Source: Pseudoponticoccus marisrubri (lineage in GTDB: Bacteria; Pseudomonadota; Alphaproteobacteria; Rhodobacterales; Rhodobacteraceae). Taken from it: DNA of 64,000 nucleotides. The stretch is taken from positions 1 to 64,000 of the forward strand of contig NZ_LPXO01000019.1 of assembly GCF_001482405.1 (NCBI RefSeq). The letters are read 5' to 3'. The notes under the pieces were generated by a model that saw only the letters and a program-made list of their open reading frames with translations, was not told the DNA's origin and made no database searches. Of this stretch, positions 1-9,900 are shown one piece after another; positions within the stretch are counted from its first letter, which is position 1, and every line of letters starts with the position of its first letter. The position numbers and the translations under genes are program-made.

Positions 1-1745
1 CCATACACGAGGTCATCTCCTTCGCCGGCCCAGACAGTGTCGAACTGGTCCCCCGCATAGATACTGTCATTGCCCAGACGGCCATGGATCTCGTCCGCGC
101 CCCACTCGCCGTGGAACATGTCGTCCCCGTTGCCGCCCTGGATCGTGTCGTCGCCATAACCGCCGAACACCGTGTCACGCCCCAGAGCGCCCCCCTGGCT
201 GTTGTCGTTGAACAGGTCGTCCCCCTGGTTCAGGAACACCAGGTCCCGCCCGTTGCCACCATAGACGAGGTCATCCCCCTCGCCGGCTGACACCGTGTCG
301 CTGCCCTGCCCCGCCCTCAGGTCGTCGCGCCCGGCACCGCCCTGCAGGTCGTCGTCTCCGGTATCCGAGAAGACGAAGTTGTCGGCCGCGTTGCCGATCA
401 CCGTGTCGTTGCCCGGCCCGGAGAACAGCCGTTCGATCACCGTGCCAGGGGCGATGCCCAGGTTGCCGGTCAGCCCCATGATGTCGGAAAACTGCCCGCC
501 GCGGAGGTCAACACGATCCGCGGCGGCAGAAAAGGACAGGTCCAGCGTGTCGATGCCGCCGATGTCGAAGATCGTCAGGCTGACAGGGCCGCCAGTATGG
601 AAACCGCGATCGAAGGTCCCCTCGGCCAGCGCGCGGAAATAGACCCCGATATAGCCCGGCAGGGTGCTGCCAGCGCCCCAGACGGTATTGCCCGCCGTCA
701 CGGCGGAGGGGCCGTAGAGGGACTGGACGGCAACGATATCCGCCATCATCGCCGTGATCGGAAAGGCGGTGTCGGCATTCACCGCCGTGTTCTCCCCTTG
801 GGAGAAATACGACATGACCGAAACCTGGTAACTGTCATTGGCAAAGCGCGCATCCTCGGGATAGACCGCGCTTGCGTTGTAGTTTCCCAGGTGACCCAGT
901 CCCAGCGCGTGGCCGATCTCGTGGATGTAGGTCAGGAAACTGTAGGAATCGATGGTGGTTCCATAGCTGTCCAGCCAGTCGGTCGAGATGTTCACCGTCG
1001 CGCTGCTCGTGAACCCGTTCTCCAGGGCCTGCTCGGAATATGCCCCGAACTGGTCATCGCGAAAGGTGATCCGGGCGCCCTCCGTGACTTCTCGGAACGT
1101 CAGATCGGCGACCCGCTCCCAGGCCTCCAGGGCCCACCGTGCCAGCTGTCGCCCCTCCGGGGTCAGGCCGGTGACATCGACGGTGATGAGCGAGCTGAAC
1201 CGCGTGTCGAACCGGTAGGAGACCCCGGATGGCAGCCCCCAGTAGTCCGAGACGAGCTGGTCGACCAGCATGTCGAGCGAGGCCGTGGGCGGTGGCGCGT
1301 AGGGCTGGGCCAACAGGCGGTAGCTGCCGGTAAAGTTCCCATAGGCCCCGGCATCCACGTAATGCGTGCCATCCGAGGGGGGGGTGAAGACCAGGCGGGA
1401 TTCTCGCAGGCTGCCAAATATGATGTCGTCGTTCTCGGCGAGGAGCGTTCCCGACCCGTCGCGCAGCCGCAGGTAGGGATCTTCCAGTGTCCCGTTGCCC
1501 GAGGCCGACCCCAGCAGCCGGAACTCGTAGCTCTGTCCCGCCTGTAGCTGGATGGCGATCCAGTCATTATCCCCGACGGTGCTGACATGGCCCGCAAAGC
1601 TGTCTCCGACCTCGATGGCATAGGGGGTGGCAGGGCTCTCGGGCGCATCGTCGACTTCGGAGATTTCCGCGGCATCCCGGCCCGTGCCCGTGCCCGCATG
1701 CGTGTCGCGGTGAAACGCGACCGGCCCACGATGTATCACCTTCAT
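1..1745 (-). CDS. Serralysin-type RTX zinc metalloprotease, 3' end cut by window edge
   Basis: Secreted M10B-type metallopeptidase; the C-terminus lies beyond position 1. The reading frame is open from the ATG at 1745 to the window edge. Residues about 42-140 resemble a bacterial pre-peptidase C-terminal (PPC) beta-sandwich. The zinc site HEIGHALGLGH is at residues 275-285, followed by a Met-turn (VMSYF). From about residue 435 GGxGxD calcium-binding nonapeptides begin (for example GGNGRD, GGNGDD). No N-terminal Sec signal is visible, which is usual for type I secretion substrates. It is divergent from glf across about 230 bp. The repeat region is closely related to the array in the RTX gene at 3197-5755, so similar C-terminal exit signals are expected. 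Family assignment is firm; the substrate is unknown. Confidence 0.9.
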   Translation of the reverse strand, partial: MKVIHRGPVAFHRDTHAGTGTGRDAAEISEVDDAPESPATPYAIEVGDSFAGHVSTVGDNDWIAIQLQAGQSYEFRLLGSASGNGTLEDPYLRLRDGSGTLLAENDDIIFGSLRESRLVFTPPSDGTHYVDAGAYGNFTGSYRLLAQPYAPPPTASLDMLVDQLVSDYWGLPSGVSYRFDTRFSSLITVDVTGLTPEGRQLARWALEAWERVADLTFREVTEGARITFRDDQFGAYSEQALENGFTSSATVNISTDWLDSYGTTIDSYSFLTYIHEIGHALGLGHLGNYNASAVYPEDARFANDSYQVSVMSYFSQGENTAVNADTAFPITAMMADIVAVQSLYGPSAVTAGNTVWGAGSTLPGYIGVYFRALAEGTFDRGFHTGGPVSLTIFDIGGIDTLDLSFSAAADRVDLRGGQFSDIMGLTGNLGIAPGTVIERLFSGPGNDTVIGNAADNFVFSDTGDDDLQGGAGRDDLRAGQGSDTVSAGEGDDLVYGGNGRDLVFLNQGDDLFNDNSQGGALGRDTVFGGYGDDTIQGGNGDDMFHGEWGADEIHGRLGNDSIYAGDQFDTVWAGEGDDLVY

Positions 1746-1842
1746 CCATTCCCCCCTCTGCGAAGACATCTCCCGCTTGCGCCTCCAACCCTGTTAAACG
1801 GCTTTGCCAGTCGGCAGGGCAATCCCCGCCATGCGGACATAA

Positions 1843-3114
<1,272 letters not shown>

Positions 3115-3196
3115 CACCCGTGCGGCCGGGGCATGTCCCGGTCCGTACCGTCCGCCCCTGCGACGACGCCGATCCGTGCGGAGATCCGAGGCGCCT

Positions 3197-5755
3197 TCAC
3201 GCGAGAACCAGGTCATCGGCCAGGCCATCGGTGGATGTCAGCCCCTCGAGCAGGATCGACTGCCCTGCCCCGAACTCCAGGAGAACCCCGTCGGAGGTGA
3301 TCCTCGCGAAGTCCGACACGACCTGCTCGGGGCTTCGCCAGCCCTCCCAAAGATCGCGTGACAGCTGCAACATGTCGACACCCGGCTCGAAATCCACGAT
3401 CACGTCGCGTGACATGACCCCCGCGAAGACGAAGCTGTCCGCGCCGGCCCCTCCGTTGATCGTATCGCGGCCCAACTCGCCGGCCTGCGCCGTGTCGACA
3501 TAGGTGTCCTGGCCAGCGCCAAGGTAGACCCGGTCCCGCCCGTTGCCGCCATAGACGAGGTCACGGCCATCGCCGCCATAGAGCGTGTCGAACCCGTCCC
3601 CGCCATACAGGCTGTCATTCCCCAGCCGACCGTTGATCACGTCATTGTCCCACTCTCCGTGGAACACGTCATCCCCGTTGCCGCCCTCGATCGTGTCCGC
3701 ACCAAAGCCGCCGAACACCGTGTCACGGCCCAGCTCGCCCCCCTGCCCGTTATCAACGAAGAGGTCGTGCCCCGGGCCGAGATAGGCAAGGTCCCGACCG
3801 TTGCCGCCATAGACGAGGTCACGGCCATCGCCGCCATAGAGCGTGTCGAACCCGTCCCCACCATACAGGCTGTCATTCCCCAGCCGACCGTTGATCACGT
3901 CGTTGTCCCACTCTCCGTGGAACGCGTCATCCCCGTTGCCGCCCTCGATCGTGTCCGCACCAGAGCCGCCGAACACCGTGTCACGCCCCAGATCGCCCCC
4001 CTGCCCGTTATCCACGAAGAGGTCGTGCCCCGGGCCGAGATAGGCAAGGTCCCGACCGTTGCCGCCATAGACCGTGTCAAAGCCGTCGCCGGCGTAAAGC
4101 GTGTCGAACCCATTGCCACCGCGAAGGTCATCATCGCCGGCATAGCCGTGCAACGTATCGTTGCCATCCAGTGCCTCGATCAGGTCCCAGCCGACATGTC
4201 CAAAAAGCTCGTCATTGCCGCTCTGCCCGATCTGCTCCTGACGTAGCACCAGGGGTGGCCGGTCGGTGGTCCACTGGATGGACTGCGCGACCTGTGCCCG
4301 TGACAGGGCGTTGCCCGAGGCGCTGCGCAATTCCAGCACCTCCCCCCGCACGGAAAGCTCGGCCCCCCAGGGCCGGCTGGCGAAGTCGATCTGCTCCATG
4401 CTGTACAACATGGACACGGCCGAAAAATCGAGCCTGTCCGCAAGCGGGTCGAAATCCCCGATCATGTCGCGGACCCCGTCCGTACCGATCAGGAAAAGAT
4501 CCGCCCCGGCACCACCATACAGCGTGTCCTGCCCTGCACCGCCGTCCAGGATGTCGTCGCCGGCTCCACCGCGCAGGATGCTGCCGCTCGACGTACCGAT
4601 CAGCATGTCGTTCAAAGTTCCGCCCTGAAGCAGCCCTCCCCCCTCGAGAACCCGGCCTTGGCCGGACAGCCCGGCGCTCAGCTGCGTAAAGCCGGTTTCG
4701 GTATGCGTGGTGAACAGCATCTGGAGATCCCCGCCCGCCACGGTGGCTGACAGGCTTGCGACGCTGTCGATCGGCGCGGCAAGGCTGCTGGTCATCGTTT
4801 CGAGATGGACCAGCAGCCCGGTCGGCGTCAGCGCGAACAGGCTCACCCCCTGGTCACCGCCGGCCACGGTGACATAGGTCCACCCGTCATGGGTCACGAC
4901 CTGAAGCCCCGAGACCGCACCGAAGCGCGTCAGCTGACCATCGAGGATGTGGTCGGCGACCCTGGGCTGTCCATCGGCCGACAGTTCGATCACGCTCAAG
5001 GCCGCGCTGCTACCGGTTTCCGAGCGCGTGGCCAGGATCACGAAGCCCCCGGCCCCGGCTGCAACCGTTTCCAGCGCCACGGGCGTGTCCAGAAGCCCCA
5101 GGCCCGTCGCCGTACCAAGGGAGCCTGTATGGCTCAGGTGACCAGTGGCCGCGTCGATCTCGTAGACCGACAGCCCGGCATCGTTGTGGCACGCGGTGAC
5201 GAGGAATTCCTTGCTTGCGATCCGGAGGGTGGCCAGGGCACCAGGGCTGTCGTGAAAGGTCACATCGGTGTCTCGGGTCACCTGCCCCGCCCGGTAGGTC
5301 CCGTTTTCGTCGAGACGAAAACAACGCAGCGTGCCGTTCGGCGCCGCGGCGAAAAGGTATCCCGATTCCGCCATCTGGTAATGACCGTTCCGATCGACGG
5401 CGAGGTTGTCGCCCGACACGCCGGCCGAGGACGCGATCTGCCCGCTCCGGATCGAGTGGCCGACCAGTTCGTCGCTGCCATCCGCGGCCACGACGGCGAA
5501 AGTGCCGGTTGCACCGGGAATGAGCTCGAGCGTGCCGGTGGCGTTCGCCCAGACATTTCGTGACAGGTACTGGGTGTCTGCCACGCGGGCCTGCCCGTTC
5601 GCCGCGAAATCCAGCGTGACCAGACCGCCGCCCTGCGCCGAGAGCCCCACGATCACCGGATCCCCGGCCCCATCTATGACCTTGGCCTGGTCGATCCCCG
5701 TGCCCAATGCCCCGAGAGACTGGCCGACCCGGCCCTCGAATGTGATCCGAACCAT
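3197..5755 (-). CDS. RTX calcium-binding protein with N-terminal propeller-like domain
   Basis: 852-residue probable type I secretion substrate. Residues about 1-400 show repeated 40-60 residue beta-rich units with Gly/Asp turns, resembling a lactonase- or WD-like beta-propeller; I infer this from pattern only. From about residue 405 there are many RTX nonapeptides (GGAGDD, GGAGQD, GGNGRD). The C-terminus ends in a hydrophobic DDLVLA tail, like many type I secretion signals. ATG at 5755 is preceded by a purine-rich AGGTG about 12 nt upstream. It lies downstream of kpsE-kpsT on the same strand with a 121-bp gap. The array contains a long tandem duplication (separate entry). Function is unknown; an adhesin or matrix-binding role is plausible. 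Confidence 0.8.
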   Translation of the reverse strand: MVRITFEGRVGQSLGALGTGIDQAKVIDGAGDPVIVGLSAQGGGLVTLDFAANGQARVADTQYLSRNVWANATGTLELIPGATGTFAVVAADGSDELVGHSIRSGQIASSAGVSGDNLAVDRNGHYQMAESGYLFAAAPNGTLRCFRLDENGTYRAGQVTRDTDVTFHDSPGALATLRIASKEFLVTACHNDAGLSVYEIDAATGHLSHTGSLGTATGLGLLDTPVALETVAAGAGGFVILATRSETGSSAALSVIELSADGQPRVADHILDGQLTRFGAVSGLQVVTHDGWTYVTVAGGDQGVSLFALTPTGLLVHLETMTSSLAAPIDSVASLSATVAGGDLQMLFTTHTETGFTQLSAGLSGQGRVLEGGGLLQGGTLNDMLIGTSSGSILRGGAGDDILDGGAGQDTLYGGAGADLFLIGTDGVRDMIGDFDPLADRLDFSAVSMLYSMEQIDFASRPWGAELSVRGEVLELRSASGNALSRAQVAQSIQWTTDRPPLVLRQEQIGQSGNDELFGHVGWDLIEALDGNDTLHGYAGDDDLRGGNGFDTLYAGDGFDTVYGGNGRDLAYLGPGHDLFVDNGQGGDLGRDTVFGGSGADTIEGGNGDDAFHGEWDNDVINGRLGNDSLYGGDGFDTLYGGDGRDLVYGGNGRDLAYLGPGHDLFVDNGQGGELGRDTVFGGFGADTIEGGNGDDVFHGEWDNDVINGRLGNDSLYGGDGFDTLYGGDGRDLVYGGNGRDRVYLGAGQDTYVDTAQAGELGRDTINGGAGADSFVFAGVMSRDVIVDFEPGVDMLQLSRDLWEGWRSPEQVVSDFARITSDGVLLEFGAGQSILLEGLTSTDGLADDLVLA
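3543..4058 (-). repeat. Two tandem copies of a 258-bp unit inside the RTX array
   Basis: Units 3543-3800 and 3801-4058 are nearly identical in DNA; each encodes 86 residues of RTX sequence. The shared segment begins TTGCCGCCATAGACGAGG on the + strand at 3543, 3801 and, for the first part, again at 4059. A more diverged copy of the same unit is found at about 1-260 in the metalloprotease gene. The pattern indicates duplication of a whole calcium-binding block, recent for the tandem pair. Confidence 0.85.
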
Positions 5756-5876
5756 CGCACCCCCGCACCTTGCCCGGCACGAGAGATGCGCAGCGGTGGT
5801 GCCGCGCGAGGGACATCAATGCGGCAAGATCATGGAGGTCGCGGACAATTTTTCCGGCAATCGAAAGACCCGCCGG

Positions 5877-6533
5877 TCAGCCGTCCATCAGTTCCCTGTG
5901 ATAGGCGATGGCGGCATCGAGATCCGTAAAATAGACGATGCGCCCGCCTTCCAGGACCATGCCCGCGTTACAGAATTCGCGCACCTCGGGCATGTTGTGC
6001 GTGACCAGGATCGCGCTCGATGTCTTCATGCGCTCGGCAAAGACCGCACGGCTCTTGCGGCGGAACTGCTGGTCCCCGACTGCGGTGACTTCGTCGACCA
6101 GGTAGGTGTCGAACCGGATTCCCATGGAGGTGCCAAATGCCAACCGCGACCGCATGCCGGCGGAATAGCTGCGCACGGGCATGTGGAAATGCTTGCCGAT
6201 TTCCGCGAACCCCTCGACGAAGGCGACCAGTTCATCAGTCTCGACACCGTAGATGCGGGCGATGAAACGCACGTTCTGCGCGCCGGTCAGCTCGGGGTGG
6301 AAGGATCCCGCGAACCCCACCGGCCATGAGATCGTACCATCCGAGACGATGCGCCCCGAGTCCGGAAGGATCGTGCCTGCGATCAGTTGGAGCAGGGTGG
6401 ATTTACCCGCCCCGTTGCGGCCGAGCAGGGCCAGCGAGGTGCCGGTCGGCAAAACGGCATTCAGGTTGTCGATGACAACCTTGCGCTCTCCATCTACCCG
6501 ATAGCTCTTGGTCAAATTCTCGAAACGGATCAC
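5877..6533 (-). CDS. kpsT: Capsule/polysaccharide ABC exporter ATPase (KpsT-like)
   Basis: Nucleotide-binding subunit of an ABC-2 polysaccharide exporter, acting at the inner membrane with KpsM. The 218 residues match the short KpsT/CtrD/BexA type. Walker A GRNGAGKS is at 38-45, the signature SAGMR at 124-128, Walker B YLVDE at 144-148 and the switch histidine at 179. There is no C-terminal carbohydrate-binding extension as in Wzt-type ATPases, which fits export of a lipid-linked capsule. It begins 13 bp after the kpsE stop, so the two are surely co-transcribed. Confidence 0.93.
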   Translation of the reverse strand: MIRFENLTKSYRVDGERKVVIDNLNAVLPTGTSLALLGRNGAGKSTLLQLIAGTILPDSGRIVSDGTISWPVGFAGSFHPELTGAQNVRFIARIYGVETDELVAFVEGFAEIGKHFHMPVRSYSAGMRSRLAFGTSMGIRFDTYLVDEVTAVGDQQFRRKSRAVFAERMKTSSAILVTHNMPEVREFCNAGMVLEGGRIVYFTDLDAAIAYHRELMDG

Positions 6534-6546
6534 GCTTGGTCAGCCC

Positions 6547-7857
6547 TTATCGTCGATCACGGATGCTGTAATAGACCAGCGCCAGGATGGACCAGGCCAG
6601 GAACAGGAACAGCGCCGTCAGCCCGGTCAGCACGTAGCGCTGGGGATATTCCGCGCTTTCGGCAAGCGTGGGTTCGACATAGGTCGCGAGGTACCGGCTG
6701 CGACGGTCCGCCTTGGCCCGGGCCACGTCGAGAGCGGTAAGCGCTGCGCGATAGGTCTCCTCGGCATATTCCCGATCGACCGTGAGACTTTCGAACTCGG
6801 CGATGAGCGAGGGGTAGTCATCCCGCAGCGCCCCGACATCGTCGGCCCCCGAAGCAAAGGTTTCCCGTTCGCTGGCGATCCGTTCGCGGATCACCGCGAT
6901 GCGCCGCTGGACCTGGGTCACCCTGGGGTCGTTCGCGTTCGACGTCTCGCGCAGGAGGTCGTATTCGATCAACGCCTCGGCCAACTGCTGCTGGAGGTTG
7001 TTCATGACCCCCATGCGGCTCTGGATGTCGGCCTCGGGATCGACGATCTGCGAACGGGTCCGGAACGCCGTCAGCGCTTCCCGCGCGGTCTTCAGCCGCT
7101 CCAGCGCATCGTCCAGGTCAGCGCGGGCATAGCGCGTGGCATCCTCGCGCGCCGCGGCGGCCAGCTGGTTGATCATGGCCTGGCTTTCGGCGACGATTTC
7201 GGTGGCCAAGGCGCGCGCGTACTCGGGATCGAAGGCCAGGACCTCGAGTTCGATCAGCCCCGCACCCTGGTCGTAGGAGATCCGCACGACGCGCTTCCAG
7301 TACCACAAGAGGTCCTCGATCGAGGCGTCCGGCCAGAGCGAGAACACCTTGTCGGTTTCCCAGTGTTGGGCATAGTACTCCCGCAGATCGAGCCGGGCAT
7401 CGATGGTTTCGACGATCTTCTGGCTCTGGATGAACTCGAACAGGATGTCCGCGTCCGAGGACCCTCCCGCACCGGCAAAGAGATCGATACCGCCGAGGAA
7501 ATCGGTCGCGCTGCCGCCCTCTTCCTGCCGCACGGTAAAGCCGGTTACCGATGCATACTGGTCTTCGGCCACGGTGAAGAGATAGACAGCCACCAGCACC
7601 AGCGGGGCGAGAACCAGCAGGACGAGGCCGGAGATCAGCCCCCAATGCCGCTTGCGCATCTGCGCCGTGCTTGCCGGCGGGGTTTCTTCCTGGCCGAAAC
7701 CGGGAGTGCGCGGCGCCGGCGGAGTCTCGTCCGAGCGGAACATCCTCTCGGACCGCTGCGGCTGCCCGGGCCTCGGCCCCGGTCCGAGCGGCCCCCTGGG
7801 GGGCGCCCCCGCGCCCGTCTTTCCGGGCTTCGCTTCAGCCTTTTCGCTACCGCTCAT
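6547..7857 (-). CDS. kpsE: Capsule export inner-membrane protein (KpsE/CtrB-like)
   Basis: Polysaccharide co-polymerase/export-type (PCP-3) protein thought to couple the inner-membrane ABC exporter to the outer-membrane channel. About 436 residues. A Pro/Gly-rich cytoplasmic N-terminus of about 75 residues precedes the first membrane segment (LISGLVLLVLAPLVLVAVYL). A large periplasmic domain with coiled-coil stretches (residues about 210-340) follows, then a second membrane helix near the C-terminus (YVLTGLTALFLFLAWSILAL). The ATG at 7857 is preceded by GGGGA at good distance; an in-frame ATG at 7866 is the alternative. No KpsD-like outer-membrane partner is seen in the window. Confidence 0.88.
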   Translation of the reverse strand: MSGSEKAEAKPGKTGAGAPPRGPLGPGPRPGQPQRSERMFRSDETPPAPRTPGFGQEETPPASTAQMRKRHWGLISGLVLLVLAPLVLVAVYLFTVAEDQYASVTGFTVRQEEGGSATDFLGGIDLFAGAGGSSDADILFEFIQSQKIVETIDARLDLREYYAQHWETDKVFSLWPDASIEDLLWYWKRVVRISYDQGAGLIELEVLAFDPEYARALATEIVAESQAMINQLAAAAREDATRYARADLDDALERLKTAREALTAFRTRSQIVDPEADIQSRMGVMNNLQQQLAEALIEYDLLRETSNANDPRVTQVQRRIAVIRERIASERETFASGADDVGALRDDYPSLIAEFESLTVDREYAEETYRAALTALDVARAKADRRSRYLATYVEPTLAESAEYPQRYVLTGLTALFLFLAWSILALVYYSIRDRR

Positions 7858-7948
7858 GAACACCATTCCCCGTGATGAGGCCTTGAAAAGCCAGCCCCGG
7901 TTTTCTACTCAAGCTCAGGCACGGTTACCAGCAAGGCAGCGCTGTATT

Positions 7949-8773
7949 TTGATACACGAAGATCCCCGGCATCTTGCCTCTGTCCCGCTGCGTGCCATTC
8001 CGCGCCGTTCCTTCGCAAGTCTTCGCACCATCACCGCCCTGATCCTGCGCGAGATGTCGACGCGCTACGGCCGCTCGCCCGGAGGCTATGTCTGGGCCGT
8101 GATCGAACCGCTCGGCGCCATCATCCTGCTGTCCTACGGCTTCTCGCTCCTGGTCCGGACCCCGTCCCTGGGAAACAACTTTTTCCTCTTCTATGCATCG
8201 GGTTATCTGACCTTCAACATGTACCAGCAGATTTCGGTACTGGTGGCACGCTCGATCAGCTATTCGCGCCCGCTTCTGCAATACCCTGCCGTCACCTGGG
8301 CCGATGCGATGCTGGCACGGTTGATCCTGAACAGCCTGACGGGCGTCATGGTCAGCTTCATCATCCTGCTGCTGACCTTCACCTTTGCCGAGACCCGCGC
8401 GCCGATCGAGATAATGCCGATCCTGCGCAGCTTCCTGCTGGCAATCCTGCTGGGCTTCGGGATCGGCAGCCTGAACTGCGCGCTGAGCGGGCTCTATCCC
8501 ACCTGGGATCTGATCTGGTCGATCGCGACCCGCCCGCTCTTCTTGGCCTCGGGTATCTTCTACATCTACGAGGACATGCCCCAGACCGTGCAGAGCGTGC
8601 TCTGGTTCAACCCGCTCATACACATGTCGGGCATGATGCGTTCGGGGATTTACCCGACTTACGTGCCGGAATACGTCTCGGTGCCCTTCGTGCTGACCGT
8701 GTCGCTGGTCACCGGGGCACTGGGGATGGTGCTGCTGGGCCGCTATCACCGCGATATCCTGCAGAACGCCTGA
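7949..8773 (+). CDS. kpsM: Capsule exporter ABC-2 permease (KpsM-like)
   Basis: Membrane subunit of the polysaccharide exporter. It has the ABC-2 hallmark near the N-terminus (LILREMSTRYGRSPGGYVW) and about six hydrophobic segments, ending near LTVSLVTGALGMVLLG. Start is uncertain. A TTG at 7949 gives 274 residues, close to the usual length of about 260; an ATG at 7856 would give 305 but its start codon overlaps the divergent kpsE start. A weak sigma70-like pair (TTGAAA, 17 nt, TACTCA, near 7884-7912) favours the shorter form. It is divergent from kpsE-kpsT, an unusual split of this normally collinear set. Confidence 0.88.
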   Translation: MIHEDPRHLASVPLRAIPRRSFASLRTITALILREMSTRYGRSPGGYVWAVIEPLGAIILLSYGFSLLVRTPSLGNNFFLFYASGYLTFNMYQQISVLVARSISYSRPLLQYPAVTWADAMLARLILNSLTGVMVSFIILLLTFTFAETRAPIEIMPILRSFLLAILLGFGIGSLNCALSGLYPTWDLIWSIATRPLFLASGIFYIYEDMPQTVQSVLWFNPLIHMSGMMRSGIYPTYVPEYVSVPFVLTVSLVTGALGMVLLGRYHRDILQNA

Positions 8774-8801
8774 CGTGTGTAGGGCAGGAGGGCAGGGGCG
8801 C

Positions 8802-9797
8802 CTAGACCCCGGCATCCTCGCCCGACCAGCGCAGGACCGTCTCGTGCGGAACACCGGTTCGTCGGACCAACCCGTCCCGCACGGCCCGCAGCATCAACCC
8901 GATGAAACGGCCTCGCATGCCGGGATGTGCCCGCGTCTTGAGCAGCCACTTGGGAAGGATCAGGCACAGGGCCGGCCAGAACAGCCAACCTGCCGCCAGC
9001 CGGTAGAGCATCAGCAGGTTGCGATGATAGTAGTAGGTCTTCCACAAGGGACGGAACTGGCCGCGCTGCGCGGCACCGAAGGTCGAGCAGTCATGCTCGA
9101 AGCGGACCGTGGGTTCGAAGCGGATACGCCCGCCCGCCCGGCTCAGGCCCAGCGTGTAGAGTCCGTCATCGGCATACAGGAACAGGGATGGATCAGGGAA
9201 CCCCGCCATCTCGAGGCCGCGCCGTGACAAGAAGAAACCGACGAAGGAGGTAACATCGACGCGGCGTCCGGTGGGCGCGGCGTAATCGGCCGGCGACAGG
9301 TGGAAGCCAGAGCGGCCCCGGCGCAGGGTCTCGATGAATTCGCGCCCGTGCCAGAAGGGATTGCGGGACGGTCGGTTCATCTCGCAGATCTGGCCGCCAG
9401 GGAAATAGACGGCGGCTGCCACGGCCTCGCATGCGCCATGCTCCAGCGCATGGAAGGCGCGCAACGCGCCAGGTTCGGGCCGGGCATCGTCATCCATCAT
9501 GAGCAGCCAGTCCGGATCGAAGCGCTCGACGGCCAGGCGGGCGCCCGCGGCGAACCCGCCCGCTCCACCACGATTGACCGGGCTGTGGCGGACGAGGAGA
9601 CGCGGATCGATCTGCGCCTCGAGCCAGGCCCAGGTCCCATCCGTCGAGGCGTTATCGATGACGACCACCGCGTGAAGCTCGCCCGGGGGACTCTCCAGAA
9701 GCCGCGGAAGGGTGACCTGTAGCTGGGTCAAACGGTTGCACGTGACCACGACAGCCACCAGCCGGCCGGCGCCAGTTTCGCGTTGTCCCACACTCAT
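8802..9797 (-). CDS. Family 2 glycosyltransferase, galactofuranosyl/rhamnosyl-type
   Basis: GT-A fold inverting glycosyltransferase, about 331 residues. VVVTCNR opens the nucleotide-binding half, followed by VVIDNASTDGT, the NRGGAGGFAAG segment and the metal site MMDDDA. The NxGGAGGF segment is shared with galactofuranosyl- and rhamnosyltransferases, so transfer of Galf is an attractive guess given glf. A hydrophobic stretch near the C-terminus (WLFWPALCLILPKWLL) could anchor it to the membrane. The start is uncertain: ATG 9797 has a GGAG too close to it, and an ATG at 9860 would add 21 residues. It is convergent with kpsM and lies beyond parB on the same strand. Confidence 0.85.
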   Translation of the reverse strand: MSVGQRETGAGRLVAVVVTCNRLTQLQVTLPRLLESPPGELHAVVVIDNASTDGTWAWLEAQIDPRLLVRHSPVNRGGAGGFAAGARLAVERFDPDWLLMMDDDARPEPGALRAFHALEHGACEAVAAAVYFPGGQICEMNRPSRNPFWHGREFIETLRRGRSGFHLSPADYAAPTGRRVDVTSFVGFFLSRRGLEMAGFPDPSLFLYADDGLYTLGLSRAGGRIRFEPTVRFEHDCSTFGAAQRGQFRPLWKTYYYHRNLLMLYRLAAGWLFWPALCLILPKWLLKTRAHPGMRGRFIGLMLRAVRDGLVRRTGVPHETVLRWSGEDAGV

Positions 9798-9864
9798 CTC
9801 CGCAGCCTGCCCGTGTGCCGGGCAGAAGTCACAATTCCGCACCCTTGTCAAACCGCGCAACCGC

Positions 9865-9894
9865 CCGCGATGTTTCGCGCGCGAAACATCGCGG
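9865..9894. other. parS: Candidate parS centromere: 30-bp perfect palindrome
   Basis: A perfect 30-bp inverted repeat begins 6 bp past the parB stop codon. Its core, TGTTTCGCGCGCGAAACA (9871-9888), has the TGTTTC/GAAACA half sites of the widespread chromosomal parS (TGTTTCACGTGAAACA), with a wider alternating GC centre. Position beside parB and perfect symmetry make a ParB-binding centromere the best reading. A transcription terminator is less likely because no T-tract follows. Confidence 0.65.
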
Positions 9895-9900
9895 CATACG

